From positions 372,001-436,000 of the forward strand of contig NZ_NGKC01000001.1 in NCBI RefSeq assembly GCF_003987655.1: a stretch of 64,000 bases of DNA, given 5' to 3'. Positions within the stretch are counted from its first letter, which is position 1; each line of letters begins with the position of its first letter. Source of the DNA: Vagococcus acidifermentans. Its GTDB lineage: Bacteria; Bacillota; Bacilli; Lactobacillales; Vagococcaceae. This document shows, in pieces, positions 8,171 to 17,422 of this stretch. Made by a program: the position numbers and the translations under genes. Under the pieces are notes generated by a model. The model searched no databases, was not told the DNA's origin, and saw nothing but the letters and a program-made list of their open reading frames with translations.

Positions 8171-9111
8171 TTATTTATTTTTTTTTCTATCAAGCAGCAC
8201 GGCTACAATAATGACAAATCCTTTAACGATTTGTTGATAAAAACTTGATACTCCCAGCAAATTTAAACCATTGTTGATGGTTCCGATAATTAATGCGCCA
8301 ATGAGAGTGCCAAACAGTCGCCCTTTCCCCCAGACAAACTGGTACCGCCTAAGACAACCGCAGCAATTGCATCCATTTCATATGACTGGCCGGCAGTCGG
8401 CTGGGCTGAGTTCAGTCGTGATGTCAATATGATGCCAGCAATGGATGCCATAAATCCTGAAATGGTGTAAATAATTATTTGGATTTTGTCACTTTTTACA
8501 CCAGCTATTCTAGCAGCATGGATGTTGCCGCCGATAGCATATGTTTTTTTACCGAACGCTGTTTTATGCAGCAATGTATAAAGTACCGCAAACGCCACGA
8601 GCATTACAATGATAGGAAATGGTATACCAAACAAGTATCCTCTGCCTATGAATTGAAACAAGAAACTGTCACCGATACCTGTGATCGGATTTCCATCCGT
8701 GTAAACAAGTGTTGCACCGCGGTAAATTGTCATCGTTGCGAGCGTCGCAATGAACGGGGCCATTCCTCCTTTCGCTATCAACAAACCATTTATCATACCC
8801 AAAAAAGCACCGAGAATCATCCCAAAAAGCATGGCAATCATTGGTGATATACCATTTGCTATTAAACCAGCCGTTAGTGCGCCGGAAAGAGCCAAAGTCG
8901 AACCAACCGAAAGATCGATGCCGCCTGTCAAAATAACAAAGCTCATGCCAAAAGCGATTAAGGCGTTAATTGACACCTGTCTTAGCAAATTCAGCAAATT
9001 GTTTGGAGTCACGAAGCTAGGATTCATGACTGAAACAACTACGACCAATATGACTAGCGCTAAAAGAGGTCCTAACGCCCCAATCGATATTTTTTTCATT
9101 TTACCTGTCAT
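8171..9111 (-). pseudogene. rbsC: Ribose ABC transporter permease RbsC, frameshifted as given
   Basis: The membrane subunit that passes ribose through the cytoplasmic membrane. Residues 1-262 read as a normal RbsC (SVMNPSFVTPNNLLNLLRQ, LTGGIDLSVGSTLALSGAL, GGTSLSGGKG). Then the frame shifts at about 8319-8323 and stops early at 8290. Read in the next frame, the sequence continues with a perfect RbsC tail (RLFGTLIGALIIGTINNGLN ... VSSFYQQIVKGFVIIIAVLL) and stops at 8171, 17 nt before rbsB. One base is missing from a short G run on the coding strand, beside a run of five. This could be a true phase change or a base-calling error; ~50 residues are lost if real. The start at 9111 follows GGAGG inside the end of rbsA. 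Confidence 0.85.
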
Positions 9112-9112
9112 T

Positions 9113-10591
9113 TTAGTTTCCTCCTGTAGCATAATGCATAATCAATTCTTGAGTGGCATTTTCTTTCATGACTTCACCATTTATTTTCCCTTCATGAACC
9201 ACTAAAATTCTGTCGCTGACACTGATAACTTCTGGTAAATCACTTGAAACCATCACAATGGCAACACCGCGTTCCGCCAGTTCATTCATTAATAGATAGA
9301 TTTCCCGTTTAGCTCCCACGTCGACACCACGCGTCGGTTCATCTAGTATTAACACTTGCGGACCGATACCGATCCATTTTGCCAAAACAACTTTTTGCTG
9401 ATTGCCACCTGACAAACTGCTTACCTTCTCTTCAGCACTTGCTGTTTTGACAGTTAAGCGTTCGATGAGCATGGACGTGAAGTCGTCAATCAGTTTGTTG
9501 TCCAAAATCCCTTTTTTAGAAAACTCATCTACTGCAGGTAAAAGAATATTATCGCTTACGCTGAAATCAAGAATGAGTCCTTCTTCTTTACGGTTTTCTG
9601 TTAAAAAACCGATGCCTTTCTTAATCGCTTGGTTGGGTGATTTAATCGTTATTTTCTTATCTTCTAAGTAGATATTTCCTGAAATAACAGGGTCGATTCC
9701 AAAAATTGCACGCATAATCTCAGTTCTGCCGGAACCCATCAGTCCTGAAAAACCGACGATTTCACCTGCTCTGACGTGAAAACTGACATTGGAAAACTTT
9801 TCAGCTGTCAAATTTTCCACTTTGAATTTTATGTCTCCGATAGTACTCTTTTTTTCAGGGTAAAAATCTTCTATATCCCGTCCCACCATGTCTTTAACAA
9901 TTGTGTTGATGTTCGCGTCTTTGACATGATACGTGCTAACTGAAAAGCCGTCTCTCATGACAGTGACTCTGTCGCAAAGTGTGAAAATTTCTTCCATTCG
10001 ATGCGAAATATAGACAATGGAGACGCCTTTTTCTTTTAGCCCTCTGATAATTTTAAATAAATTGTCAATTTCAGTTTCTGATAGAGCAGCAGTCGGTTCA
10101 TCCATAATCAGGACTTTTCCCTCTGTCATCAGTGCTTTGGCTATTTCAAGAATCTGCTGTTCTCCCACTGACAACTCTTCAACAAGCGTGTCGGTCGGTA
10201 TTGTTATTTTCAGTTCTTCAAAAATTTTAGCGGCCAATGTATTCATTTGTTTGGTGTCCAACAAGCCGAAACGAGACTTAATTTCTTTGTTTAAAAACAG
10301 ATTTTCCAATACGGTCATATTTGTCAGCGTATTCATTTCTTGGTGGATAAACGTTATCCCGTTATCTTCTGCGTCTTTGGGATTTTTAAATTCTGTTTCC
10401 GTATCATCAATAAAAATTTTTCCTGAGTCTTTTTTGTGAAAGCCAGTTAAAATATTCATTAACGTTGATTTGCCAGCACCATTTTCACCCATGAGTGCAT
10501 GGATTTCACCGCTGTGCAGGTCAAAGTCGACTGATTCAAGCACCTTGTTGCTGCCAAATGATTTATTAATTGCTTCCATTCTGATTTTCAT
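9113..10591 (-). CDS. rbsA: Ribose ABC transporter ATP-binding protein
   Basis: A 492-residue protein with two fused ATPase domains that drives ribose import. The first half has Walker A GENGAGKST, signature LSVGEQQ and Walker B VLIMDEPTAAL. The second has the usual weakened Walker A (GLMGSGRTE), signature LSGGNQQKVVLAKW and LILDEPTRGVDVG. This asymmetry is normal for the sugar-importer ABC ATPases RbsA/MglA. ATG 10591 follows AAGGAAG; a longer frame to 10684 overlaps rbsD and is not needed. The rbsC start overlaps its end region, with the rbsC ribosome site formed by the last rbsA codons, so the two are translationally coupled. Confidence 0.95.
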   Translation of the reverse strand: MKIRMEAINKSFGSNKVLESVDFDLHSGEIHALMGENGAGKSTLMNILTGFHKKDSGKIFIDDTETEFKNPKDAEDNGITFIHQEMNTLTNMTVLENLFLNKEIKSRFGLLDTKQMNTLAAKIFEELKITIPTDTLVEELSVGEQQILEIAKALMTEGKVLIMDEPTAALSETEIDNLFKIIRGLKEKGVSIVYISHRMEEIFTLCDRVTVMRDGFSVSTYHVKDANINTIVKDMVGRDIEDFYPEKKSTIGDIKFKVENLTAEKFSNVSFHVRAGEIVGFSGLMGSGRTEIMRAIFGIDPVISGNIYLEDKKITIKSPNQAIKKGIGFLTENRKEEGLILDFSVSDNILLPAVDEFSKKGILDNKLIDDFTSMLIERLTVKTASAEEKVSSLSGGNQQKVVLAKWIGIGPQVLILDEPTRGVDVGAKREIYLLMNELAERGVAIVMVSSDLPEVISVSDRILVVHEGKINGEVMKENATQELIMHYATGGN

Positions 10592-10607
10592 CAAAACACT
10601 TCCTTCA

Positions 10608-10997
10608 TTAAAAAATGACACCGGCTTGGAGAATAACATTTGCGTAAGGCGTATTTTCTCCGCTTCTAATAATTGCTTTTGCATTTGCGCTTACTTTTTT
10701 TAGTTCTTCGTGTGGAGCGTACTGTATATTGTTCAATCTTTTCACAACTTCAGTGTGTGTGGCAGGATTTCTATCAACTATTTCCTCTGCCAGAATAGCC
10801 TCTTCAATTTCCATGTGTTCAATGATGATGTCAAGCACTTCAATAAATCCAGGTTTTCCTAATGTTAGTGAGATATCGATTTCTTTTACACCAGATGGCA
10901 CAGGTAAGCCGCAATCGCCAATGACTATTTGATCTGTATGTCTTAACTCCGAAAGTAGCTGGCTGATTGGTGTGTTAAGTACTCCGTTTTTTTTCAT
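10608..10997 (-). CDS. rbsD: D-ribose pyranase
   Basis: A 129-residue RbsD, which interconverts the pyranose and furanose forms of ribose so that ribokinase gets its substrate. Visible conserved parts are GVLNTPISQLLSELRHTD at the N-terminus, the catalytic HTD plus DCGLPVP segment, and C-terminal RSGENTPYANVILQAGV. The length is exactly typical. It begins 1 nt after the rbsK stop (TAA-C-ATG) with ribosome site GAGGTGA, and is followed 16 nt later by rbsA. Confidence 0.95.
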   Translation of the reverse strand: MKKNGVLNTPISQLLSELRHTDQIVIGDCGLPVPSGVKEIDISLTLGKPGFIEVLDIIIEHMEIEEAILAEEIVDRNPATHTEVVKRLNNIQYAPHEELKKVSANAKAIIRSGENTPYANVILQAGVIF

Positions 10998-10998
10998 G

Positions 10999-11871
10999 TT
11001 ATTTCACCTCGTTCCAATAAGGAATGCCCTGCTGTGCCCCGGGTTTTTGGATGGCCATTGCCGCAGCTTTGTTTGCAAAACGGATAACGTCATCTAACGG
11101 TTGCTTACTCAGGATACCTCTGACTAAATACCCATTGAACGTATCTCCAGCACCTGTCGTATCAACAACTTCAGTGATTTTTTCAGCAGGAATCAGCACT
11201 TGTTCTTGACCATTGTGATAAACTGCGCCTTTGTCACCCAGCGTGACAATCAATTTATTAGGAAACTTCGGTAAAACATCTGCAATTGTTTGATTATCAA
11301 ACAGCATCTTGAATTCATGTTCATTCGGTGTCAAAAAATCAACATCTGCCAAAATTTCTGAAGGGATGCTCTTGACTGGCGCCGGATTGTATAAGACTGT
11401 TATGTTGTTTTGTGCGCAAAAAGCAAGCACATGTTCAATGACTTCGACCGCCATTTCATTTTGCAGAACAACCATGTCCATTTCCAATAATTTTGGATGA
11501 ATCATTTGGACATCCTTAACGGTCACTTTGCCATTGGCTCCTTCAATGACTGTGATACGATTGTCGCCATCTTTCACTTGGATGAACGCTGAACCACTGC
11601 TGGTATTTTTTTTGATTGCCACCATATCAATATTGATTTGATTGATTTGGAGATTCTCTAGTAAAGCGGTGCCAAAAATATCATCGCCAACAGCGCCGAC
11701 CATAAATGTTTCAATCCCTGAACGGCTTACAGCGATTGCTTGGTTGGCGCCTTTGCCGCCGAAAAATGTTTTGAAGTCTTTTCCGACAACGGTTTGACCT
11801 TGCATAGGAATCACATCCGTACTGACGACAAAATCAGTTGATATGCTTCCGATAACTGCTACTTTTTTCAT
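10999..11871 (-). CDS. rbsK: Ribokinase
   Basis: A 290-residue PfkB-family kinase that phosphorylates ribose to ribose-5-phosphate in the cytoplasm. It has the N-terminal strand VAVIGSISTDFVV, the first PfkB signature GGKGANQAIAVSRSG, and the C-terminal anion-hole/catalytic motif DTTGAGDTFNGYLVRG with the catalytic aspartate in GAGD. The start at 11871 is set by AGAGGAG 8-13 nt upstream; the ATG at 11910 would lie over the RbsR operator. First structural gene of the rbs operon. Confidence 0.95.
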   Translation of the reverse strand: MKKVAVIGSISTDFVVSTDVIPMQGQTVVGKDFKTFFGGKGANQAIAVSRSGIETFMVGAVGDDIFGTALLENLQINQINIDMVAIKKNTSSGSAFIQVKDGDNRITVIEGANGKVTVKDVQMIHPKLLEMDMVVLQNEMAVEVIEHVLAFCAQNNITVLYNPAPVKSIPSEILADVDFLTPNEHEFKMLFDNQTIADVLPKFPNKLIVTLGDKGAVYHNGQEQVLIPAEKITEVVDTTGAGDTFNGYLVRGILSKQPLDDVIRFANKAAAMAIQKPGAQQGIPYWNEVK

Positions 11872-11894
11872 GATGTCAGCTCCTCTAAAAATGT

Positions 11895-11906
11895 GTAACC
11901 GGTTAC
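11895..11906. promoter_or_regulatory. RbsR operator of the rbs operon
   Basis: GTAACCGGTTAC is a perfect 12-bp palindrome with the central CG step usual for LacI-family operators. It lies between the rbs promoter and the rbsK ribosome site, where a bound repressor would block transcription. The neighbouring LacI-family gene rbsR is the natural ligand-responsive partner. Confidence 0.75.
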
Positions 11907-11916
11907 TCATATTTAT

Positions 11917-11945
11917 ATACTAACACCATCTCACCATTTTTTCAA
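11917..11945 (-). promoter_or_regulatory. Promoter of rbsKDACB
   Basis: Reading leftwards, TTGAAA (11945-11940) and TAGTAT (11922-11917) with a 17-bp spacer, starting immediately after the rbsR stop codon. The operator GTAACCGGTTAC follows about 10 nt after the -10. Confidence 0.6.
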
Positions 11946-12917
11946 CTAAAAATATCTCAAACTTTTTCCTTTTTGAAATGTAACTGGCAGAATTGTTGTT
12001 TTTGGCAATTCGTCTTTATTGTTATTTAAGAGCTTGCTCATCCTCTTGGCAGCTTCTTGACCAATTTGATAAATGGGTTGTTTTACGGTAGCCAAAGAAG
12101 GGTAAAACATTTCTGCATAAGGAATCCCGTCATAGCCCACAACTTGAATATCATCTGGAATGTTCATGCCGTGTTCGTGCGCGTATTGCATTATTTTAAG
12201 TGCAAGATAATCATTTGAAGCCACTATGGTATCGTATGCCGAATAGTTTTTAAAAATTGACGCAACAGTTTCATCTGTTCGATCGACATTAAACGACTGG
12301 CTTTGAAGGGTTGTATGCGTGATAGCGTGCTTATCCAACACATCAACCAAACCTTGATAGCGCAAATTGACACTTGGCATCAGCAAATTGCTGGTGACAA
12401 TCAATACGTTCCGATAAGTGGTTTGTAAAATTTCTTGACCTATCAGTTTGCCTCCTTGATAATCATCAGCTAATATTTTAATGAAATCACCTTCGTAAGC
12501 TCGGTCAACACCAATCATTTTAATATTTTTTGGCACATGACTGACAGGCAGCGTGGTAATCACTCCACTAACATTGTTTTGAATAAATGTTGTTAAATAA
12601 TTTTGTAAATTTTCTTCACTGTCAGATGTATTGGCTAAAAGCATCATAAATCCTTGCCGGTTTAATTCTTCTTCGATTCCTTTAGCCAACAATGGGAAGT
12701 ATGGGTTAGTAATATCCGGCAACAATACGCCGACCAGCTTTGATTTTTTCTGGAATAAAGACCGCGCGACTTCATTTGGCACATAGTTCAAATCCCTGAT
12801 TGCCTGCTCAATTTTTTCGCCAGTTTCTTTTTTAACGTATCCGTTTTTATTCATATAGCGCGACACACTTGCAACCGATACACCGGCATGCTTTGCAACG
12901 TCCTTAATTGTAGCCAT
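11946..12917 (-). CDS. rbsR: LacI-family ribose operon repressor
   Basis: A 323-residue LacI/GalR repressor. The N-terminal helix-turn-helix reads MATIKDVAKHAGVSVASVSR and is followed by the hinge region and a periplasmic-binding-protein-like effector domain with GVLLPDITNPYFPLLAKGIE and QVVGYDGIPYAEMFYPSL. Ribose or a phosphate of it would be the inducer. The start at 12917 follows GAGGTG; the longer frame to 12941 has no ribosome site. Placed directly upstream of the rbs operon on the same strand, with its stop abutting the operon promoter. Confidence 0.9.
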   Translation of the reverse strand: MATIKDVAKHAGVSVASVSRYMNKNGYVKKETGEKIEQAIRDLNYVPNEVARSLFQKKSKLVGVLLPDITNPYFPLLAKGIEEELNRQGFMMLLANTSDSEENLQNYLTTFIQNNVSGVITTLPVSHVPKNIKMIGVDRAYEGDFIKILADDYQGGKLIGQEILQTTYRNVLIVTSNLLMPSVNLRYQGLVDVLDKHAITHTTLQSQSFNVDRTDETVASIFKNYSAYDTIVASNDYLALKIMQYAHEHGMNIPDDIQVVGYDGIPYAEMFYPSLATVKQPIYQIGQEAAKRMSKLLNNNKDELPKTTILPVTFQKGKSLRYF

Positions 12918-12955
12918 CTGTTTCACCTCAAACACAATCACTCATAATGTCTTTC

Positions 12956-12964
12956 ATTATATCA
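12956..12964 (-). promoter_or_regulatory. Extended -10 promoter for rbsR
   Basis: Reading leftwards, TGATATAAT occupies 12964-12956, about 40 nt upstream of the rbsR start. The -35 is only a T run. Confidence 0.5.
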
Positions 12965-13062
12965 CTATCTGTCGTGTAAAAAAATTTATATATGTAGTTT
13001 TTTTTCTTCTTTTTTGGGCACACAGCTTATCGCTTCGACTGAATAAAAGCAGCTGCAGGTGC

Positions 13063-13081
13063 TTGAAACCGCATGTTTCAA
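13063..13081. repeat. Inverted repeat in the rbsR/marR divergent gap
   Basis: TTGAAAC (13063-13069) and GTTTCAA (13075-13081) are perfect 7-bp arms around CGCAT. No T run follows, so it reads better as a protein-binding site than as a terminator. It is 110 nt upstream of the MarR gene; the binding protein is unknown. Confidence 0.4.
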
Positions 13082-13191
13082 TATTTTCAGCCGATTATGC
13101 CAAAAAATTAACAATCCGTATTGTTGCAAAACCAAACACTTTTTGAGAAAATACATAGTATGCTAATTATTTTTCTGGAGGAGGCGGCTGG

Positions 13192-13650
13192 ATGATGCAA
13201 CAAACGATTGGCGGACGGGTGCGCAAGTTGTCAAATAAATTGCGGCAAGAGATGGCTGCGGTAAAAATTCCTGAAACAGATGCAGTCCTTTCCGGGTTAC
13301 AGGGAATGGTTATCCGGATATTGAAAGAAGCTGACGATGACAACAAAATTTTTCAGTATGACTTGGAAAAGCAGCTCGACATCCAGGGACCAACAGTGAC
13401 GCAAACACTGAAAAGTCTTGAAAACCATGGGTTGATTGAGAGAAAAATCAATGCGTCGGACGGCCGCAAAAAGGAATTAAAATTAACAGACAAAGGTTTG
13501 CTGATGCATCAGCAAACCTCAGCTATGATCTGCTCTTTAGAAGCACGAATGAGGCAGGGTCTGACAGAAGAGGATCTCGCGCTTTTTTTTCGTATTATGG
13601 ATCAATTAGAGATGAATTTGACTTCAAGGGAGGATGGTCATGTATCGTAA
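13192..13650 (+). CDS. MarR-family transcriptional regulator
   Basis: A 152-residue winged-helix regulator. The recognition region LDIQGPTVTQTLKSLENHGLIER and wing INASDGRKKELKLTDKG are classic MarR. Proteins of this family are mostly repressors released by small hydrophobic ligands. It starts 7 nt after the strong site GGAGGAGG. Its 3' end overlaps the start of the first ABC exporter gene by 11 nt, so the three genes form one operon and the regulator very probably controls the exporter and itself. No clear promoter was found in the T-rich upstream gap. Confidence 0.88.
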   Translation: MMQQTIGGRVRKLSNKLRQEMAAVKIPETDAVLSGLQGMVIRILKEADDDNKIFQYDLEKQLDIQGPTVTQTLKSLENHGLIERKINASDGRKKELKLTDKGLLMHQQTSAMICSLEARMRQGLTEEDLALFFRIMDQLEMNLTSREDGHVS

Positions 13651-15376
13651 GTTATTAAAAAGTATTAGGGATTACAAACGGCAAACATTGCTGGCCCCGT
13701 TTTTTGTGATGCTGGAAGTGGTAATGGATGTCCTCATTCCATTTAACATGGGGCGGTTGATTGATGAAGGGATTAACGGCCAAGATATGACGGCATTGTG
13801 GCGGATTGGCACACTGCTTATTTTTATGGTGGCTTTATCAATGGTTTTCGGTGTGATGTCCGGGCGGTTTGCAGCGCAGTCTTCAGCCGGGTTTGCCAAA
13901 AATTTGCGGCAGGATGTTTTTCATAAGGTTCAGGAATTTTCCTTTGAAAATATCGACAAATTCTCCACAGGCAGCCTCATCACGCGGCTGACCACTGATA
14001 TCACCAATATCCAGCAGGCCTTTCAAATGTCCGTCCGAGTCGGTTTCAGAGCGCCGATGATGATTGTTTTTGCTCTGCTCATGACGCTGCGGATCAATTG
14101 GCGTATTTCGCTGATTTATCTTATCATGGTGCCGATTCTTGGGTACGGATTGACGAAAATCACGCGTATTGCGCATCCCAAATTTAAGCAGGCATTCAAA
14201 GTGTATGACAAACTGAATGTCATCGTCCAAGAAAATCTGGAAGGCATTCGTGTCGTGAAAGCTTTTGTCAGAGAAAAATTTGAGAATAAAAAAATGACAG
14301 ACGTCTCAAGTCAGATGTATGAAAAATTTTCCAAAGCAGAACGAACAGTGGCTTTTAATGCGCCATTATTGAATTTTTCTGTTTATTTGTCCATGATTCT
14401 GCTGATGTGGTTTGCGACTGTTCAAATCATGGGCGGTCAGATGACTACTGGGGAATTAATCAGCTGTGTGTCTTACACCATGCAAATTTTGATGAACTTG
14501 AATATGTTGTCCATGATATTTGTCATGCTGACGATTTCGGACGCGTCCATGCAGCGGGTCACGGAAGTTTTAGCTGAAGAACCGACTATCGCCAATCAGA
14601 CGGCTCCGTTGACCACGGTTGACAACGGGGAAATCATCTTTGACGATGTCTGTTTCAAATATACGGAAGACAGCGAAGAATTCAGTTTGGAAGACATCAA
14701 CGTGACTATCCCGTCCGGCTCTTTTGTCGGTATTATCGGGGGAACAGGCAGTTCCAAGAGCACCTTGGTCCAGCTGATTCCGCGGCTTTATGATGCTACG
14801 CAAGGTCAAGTGAAAGTTGCTGGTCAAAATGTCCAGGCGTATGATCTGGAAGTGCTGAGAGATGCGGTGGCCATTGTTTTGCAGAAAAACACATTGTTTT
14901 CAGGTACCATCAAAGACAACTTGCGATGGGGGAATGAAACAGCGACCGATGAGGAAATGGTCCATGCGTGCCAGCTGGCACATGCAGATGAATTTATCCA
15001 AGATTTTGCTGACGGGTATGATGCGTATGTGGAACAAGGAGGCAGAAATTTGTCCGGCGGTCAGAAACAACGCTTGTGTATCGCCAGAGCCTTGTTGAAA
15101 CAGCCGAAGATTCTGATACTGGATGATTCTACCAGCGCAGTCGATACAAAAACCGAAGCACAAATCAGAGAGAATTTGTCCCATGAGATGCCGGATGTCA
15201 CAACGGTGCTGATTGCCCAGCGGATTGTATCGGTGGAGCAAGCGGACTTTATCATTGTGATGGATAACGGCAAAATTGACCAAATCGGCACGCATGATGA
15301 GTTGCTGGCTTCCAATCAGATTTATCAGGAAGTTTATGCCTCTCAGGTTAAAGGAGGATTGGCCGACAATGATTAA
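13640..15376 (+). CDS. Heterodimeric ABC exporter, subunit 1 (degenerate-site half)
   Basis: A 578-residue half-transporter: an N-terminal six-helix ABC exporter membrane domain (about 1-310) and a C-terminal ATPase. Walker A reads GGTGSSKST, with serine replacing the third glycine; the signature is canonical LSGGQKQRL; Walker B ends LILDDSTSAVD, with aspartate where the catalytic glutamate normally sits. That is the pattern of the non-hydrolysing site in BmrC/LmrC/EfrA-type heterodimers. ATG 13640 is chosen over ATG 13634, which abuts the GGGAGG ribosome site. It overlaps marR and, by 8 nt, the partner gene. Function is likely drug or toxic-compound export; the substrate is not known. Confidence 0.9.
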   Translation: MYRKLLKSIRDYKRQTLLAPFFVMLEVVMDVLIPFNMGRLIDEGINGQDMTALWRIGTLLIFMVALSMVFGVMSGRFAAQSSAGFAKNLRQDVFHKVQEFSFENIDKFSTGSLITRLTTDITNIQQAFQMSVRVGFRAPMMIVFALLMTLRINWRISLIYLIMVPILGYGLTKITRIAHPKFKQAFKVYDKLNVIVQENLEGIRVVKAFVREKFENKKMTDVSSQMYEKFSKAERTVAFNAPLLNFSVYLSMILLMWFATVQIMGGQMTTGELISCVSYTMQILMNLNMLSMIFVMLTISDASMQRVTEVLAEEPTIANQTAPLTTVDNGEIIFDDVCFKYTEDSEEFSLEDINVTIPSGSFVGIIGGTGSSKSTLVQLIPRLYDATQGQVKVAGQNVQAYDLEVLRDAVAIVLQKNTLFSGTIKDNLRWGNETATDEEMVHACQLAHADEFIQDFADGYDAYVEQGGRNLSGGQKQRLCIARALLKQPKILILDDSTSAVDTKTEAQIRENLSHEMPDVTTVLIAQRIVSVEQADFIIVMDNGKIDQIGTHDELLASNQIYQEVYASQVKGGLADND

Positions 15377-17228
15377 ACGAAGAGCAAAACCGCGTCACTT
15401 GAAATACACAGTCAACCGGCTGATGTCCTACATTTTCAGGTACAAGTGGCGGTTTTTGACCGTCATTGCTTGTACGGTGGTTGTGGCGATTGCGAATGTC
15501 AGCACATCCTTGTTTCTGCAGCGGCTGATAGACGATTACATCACGCCGATGCTTTCGCAAAGCAGGCCTGACTTTATGCCTCTTTTACGCGCCATTTCAT
15601 TTTTGGCGGGCATTTATATTAGCGGAGTGATTGCCATTTATATTCTTAATAGAATGATGGTCACGATTACGCAAGGAACATTGAAAAACATCAGGGATGA
15701 TTTATTCAGGCACATGGAGACATTGCCGGTCAGTTATTTTGATACGACCAGCCACGGCGACATCATGAGTCATTTTACCAATGATGTGGATGCGCTGCGG
15801 CAGATGATTTCTCAAGGTATCCCGCAGATTATCGCCTCTGTCATTATGATTGTCACGATTTTTACCGCCATGATTGTCACGAATCGGTGGTTGACTCTGG
15901 TCGTGCTGGTGTTTGTGGGACTGATGATTTTTGTCGCGGGAACGCGGGCGCAAAAAAGCAGTGTCTTTTTCAAACAACAGCAGGCGGCACTGGGGGAACT
16001 GAACGGTTATGTTGAGGAAATGATCAGCGGGCAGAAAGTCGTTCAGGTGTTTAATTATGAGGAGCGTTCCAAAGAACGGTTCGGCGCATTGAATGAAGAG
16101 TTAAGGAAAAACACCTCTGCAGCAAATGAAATTTCCATGACGCTGATGCCGATCAACTTCAATATCGGCAACTTGCAGTACATTGTTTTGGCGATTATTG
16201 GCGGTGTATTGATTTCACGGGACTTCGGCGGACTGACGCTGGGAGTTGTCGCCACGTTTTTGCAGTTGAGCAAAAACTTCAATCAGCCGATTTCCCAAGT
16301 TTCCCAACAGGCAAATGCGATTATTCTGGCGCTGGCCGGAGCAGAAAGAATCTTCGAAGTGTTGAATAAAAAACCCGAGCAGGATTCTGGCAGCGTGGTC
16401 TTGCGCCAGACCAGCGATGTGCCGGCGGCAGCGGCGGCAAAAGTCCAGACGCCTTTTGTCTGGTATGATACAAAAACCGATGTCTATACACCGTGCCATG
16501 GGGATATCGTGTTTGACCGCGTGGACTTTGGCTACACAGCAGATGAACTGATTCTGAAGGACATCAACTTGTACGCGCATCCCGGACAGAAAGTAGCGTT
16601 AGTCGGCGCGACCGGGGCTGGTAAAACGACGATTATCAATTTAATCAACCGGTTTTATGATATTCAGAAAGGCCACATTACCTACGACGGCATCGACATC
16701 AATCACATCAAAAAGAATGATTTGCGCAAAGCTGTCGGGATTGTTCTTCAAGATGTGAACTTGTTTACAGGTACGGTGCTGGAAAATATCCGGTACGGGC
16801 GATTGGATGCGACTGATGAAGAATGTATCAAGGCAGCTGAGCGCGTCAATGCCGACGGATTTATCCGTCGACTGCCGCAAGGCTATCATACAGTTCTGGG
16901 CGGTTCGGAATCTAATTTATCACAAGGTCAGCGGCAGCTGTTGTCAATTGCCCGCGCGGAAGTGGCAAATCCGCCGGTCATGATACTTGACGAGGCAACG
17001 TCAAGCATTGATACGCGGACAGAAAGAATTGTTCAAGACGGCATGGACTCTTTGATGAGCAACCGGACAACCTTTGTTATTGCCCACCGTCTGTCGACTG
17101 TACAAAATTCAGATGTCATCATGGTACTGGCAGATGGTGAGATCATTGAGCGCGGCTCACACGATGAACTGGTAGCCCAAAAAGGCAAGTATTACCAGTT
17201 GTATACGGGTGCGTTTGAACTGGAATAA
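15369..17228 (+). CDS. Heterodimeric ABC exporter, subunit 2 (catalytic-site half)
   Basis: A 619-residue half-transporter that pairs with the upstream gene. The membrane domain spans about 15-330 and is followed by a linker and an ATPase with canonical Walker A GATGAGKTT and Walker B MILDEATSSID containing the catalytic glutamate. Its signature is altered to LSQGQRQLL. Together with subunit 1 this gives one consensus and one degenerate ATP site, as known for BmrCD and LmrCD. The linker at about 370-405 is longer than usual and alanine-rich (VPAAAAAKVQ). The true start, ATG 15369, follows AAAGGAGG and overlaps the upstream stop; the open frame reaches back to 15276 without a ribosome site. 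Confidence 0.9.
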   Translation: MIKRRAKPRHLKYTVNRLMSYIFRYKWRFLTVIACTVVVAIANVSTSLFLQRLIDDYITPMLSQSRPDFMPLLRAISFLAGIYISGVIAIYILNRMMVTITQGTLKNIRDDLFRHMETLPVSYFDTTSHGDIMSHFTNDVDALRQMISQGIPQIIASVIMIVTIFTAMIVTNRWLTLVVLVFVGLMIFVAGTRAQKSSVFFKQQQAALGELNGYVEEMISGQKVVQVFNYEERSKERFGALNEELRKNTSAANEISMTLMPINFNIGNLQYIVLAIIGGVLISRDFGGLTLGVVATFLQLSKNFNQPISQVSQQANAIILALAGAERIFEVLNKKPEQDSGSVVLRQTSDVPAAAAAKVQTPFVWYDTKTDVYTPCHGDIVFDRVDFGYTADELILKDINLYAHPGQKVALVGATGAGKTTIINLINRFYDIQKGHITYDGIDINHIKKNDLRKAVGIVLQDVNLFTGTVLENIRYGRLDATDEECIKAAERVNADGFIRRLPQGYHTVLGGSESNLSQGQRQLLSIARAEVANPPVMILDEATSSIDTRTERIVQDGMDSLMSNRTTFVIAHRLSTVQNSDVIMVLADGEIIERGSHDELVAQKGKYYQLYTGAFELE

Positions 17229-17250
17229 CTTGAAACAGCGGTATATTTTA

Positions 17251-17291
17251 AAACAGTGATAAACACAATTGTGTTTATCACTGTTTTTGTT
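17251..17291 (+). terminator. Terminator of the ABC exporter operon
   Basis: A perfect 36-nt palindrome (18-bp arms 17251-17268 and 17269-17286) ending in a TTTTTGTTT run. Confidence 0.9.
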
Positions 17292-17388
17292 TGCAGTCCC
17301 TTATCTGCAAGGAAAGCTGTCTATTATATCAGCTGTCACACGCATGCGCGCAGCATATTAAAAAACGATCATTTTTTAACAAACGTAG

Positions 17389-17417
17389 TTGACGCTGGGA
17401 AAATCAGAGTGTATACT
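17389..17417 (+). promoter_or_regulatory. Promoter of the mannose-family PTS operon
   Basis: TTGACG (17389-17394) and TATACT (17412-17417) with a 17-bp spacer; the start codon of the IIA gene is 42 nt beyond. Confidence 0.8.
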
Positions 17418-17422
17418 TTAAG

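Noticed and set aside
15276-15368. Longer N-terminus of ABC exporter subunit 2
   Set aside because: It overlaps the upstream gene out of frame and lacks a ribosome site, while ATG 15369 has AAAGGAGG.
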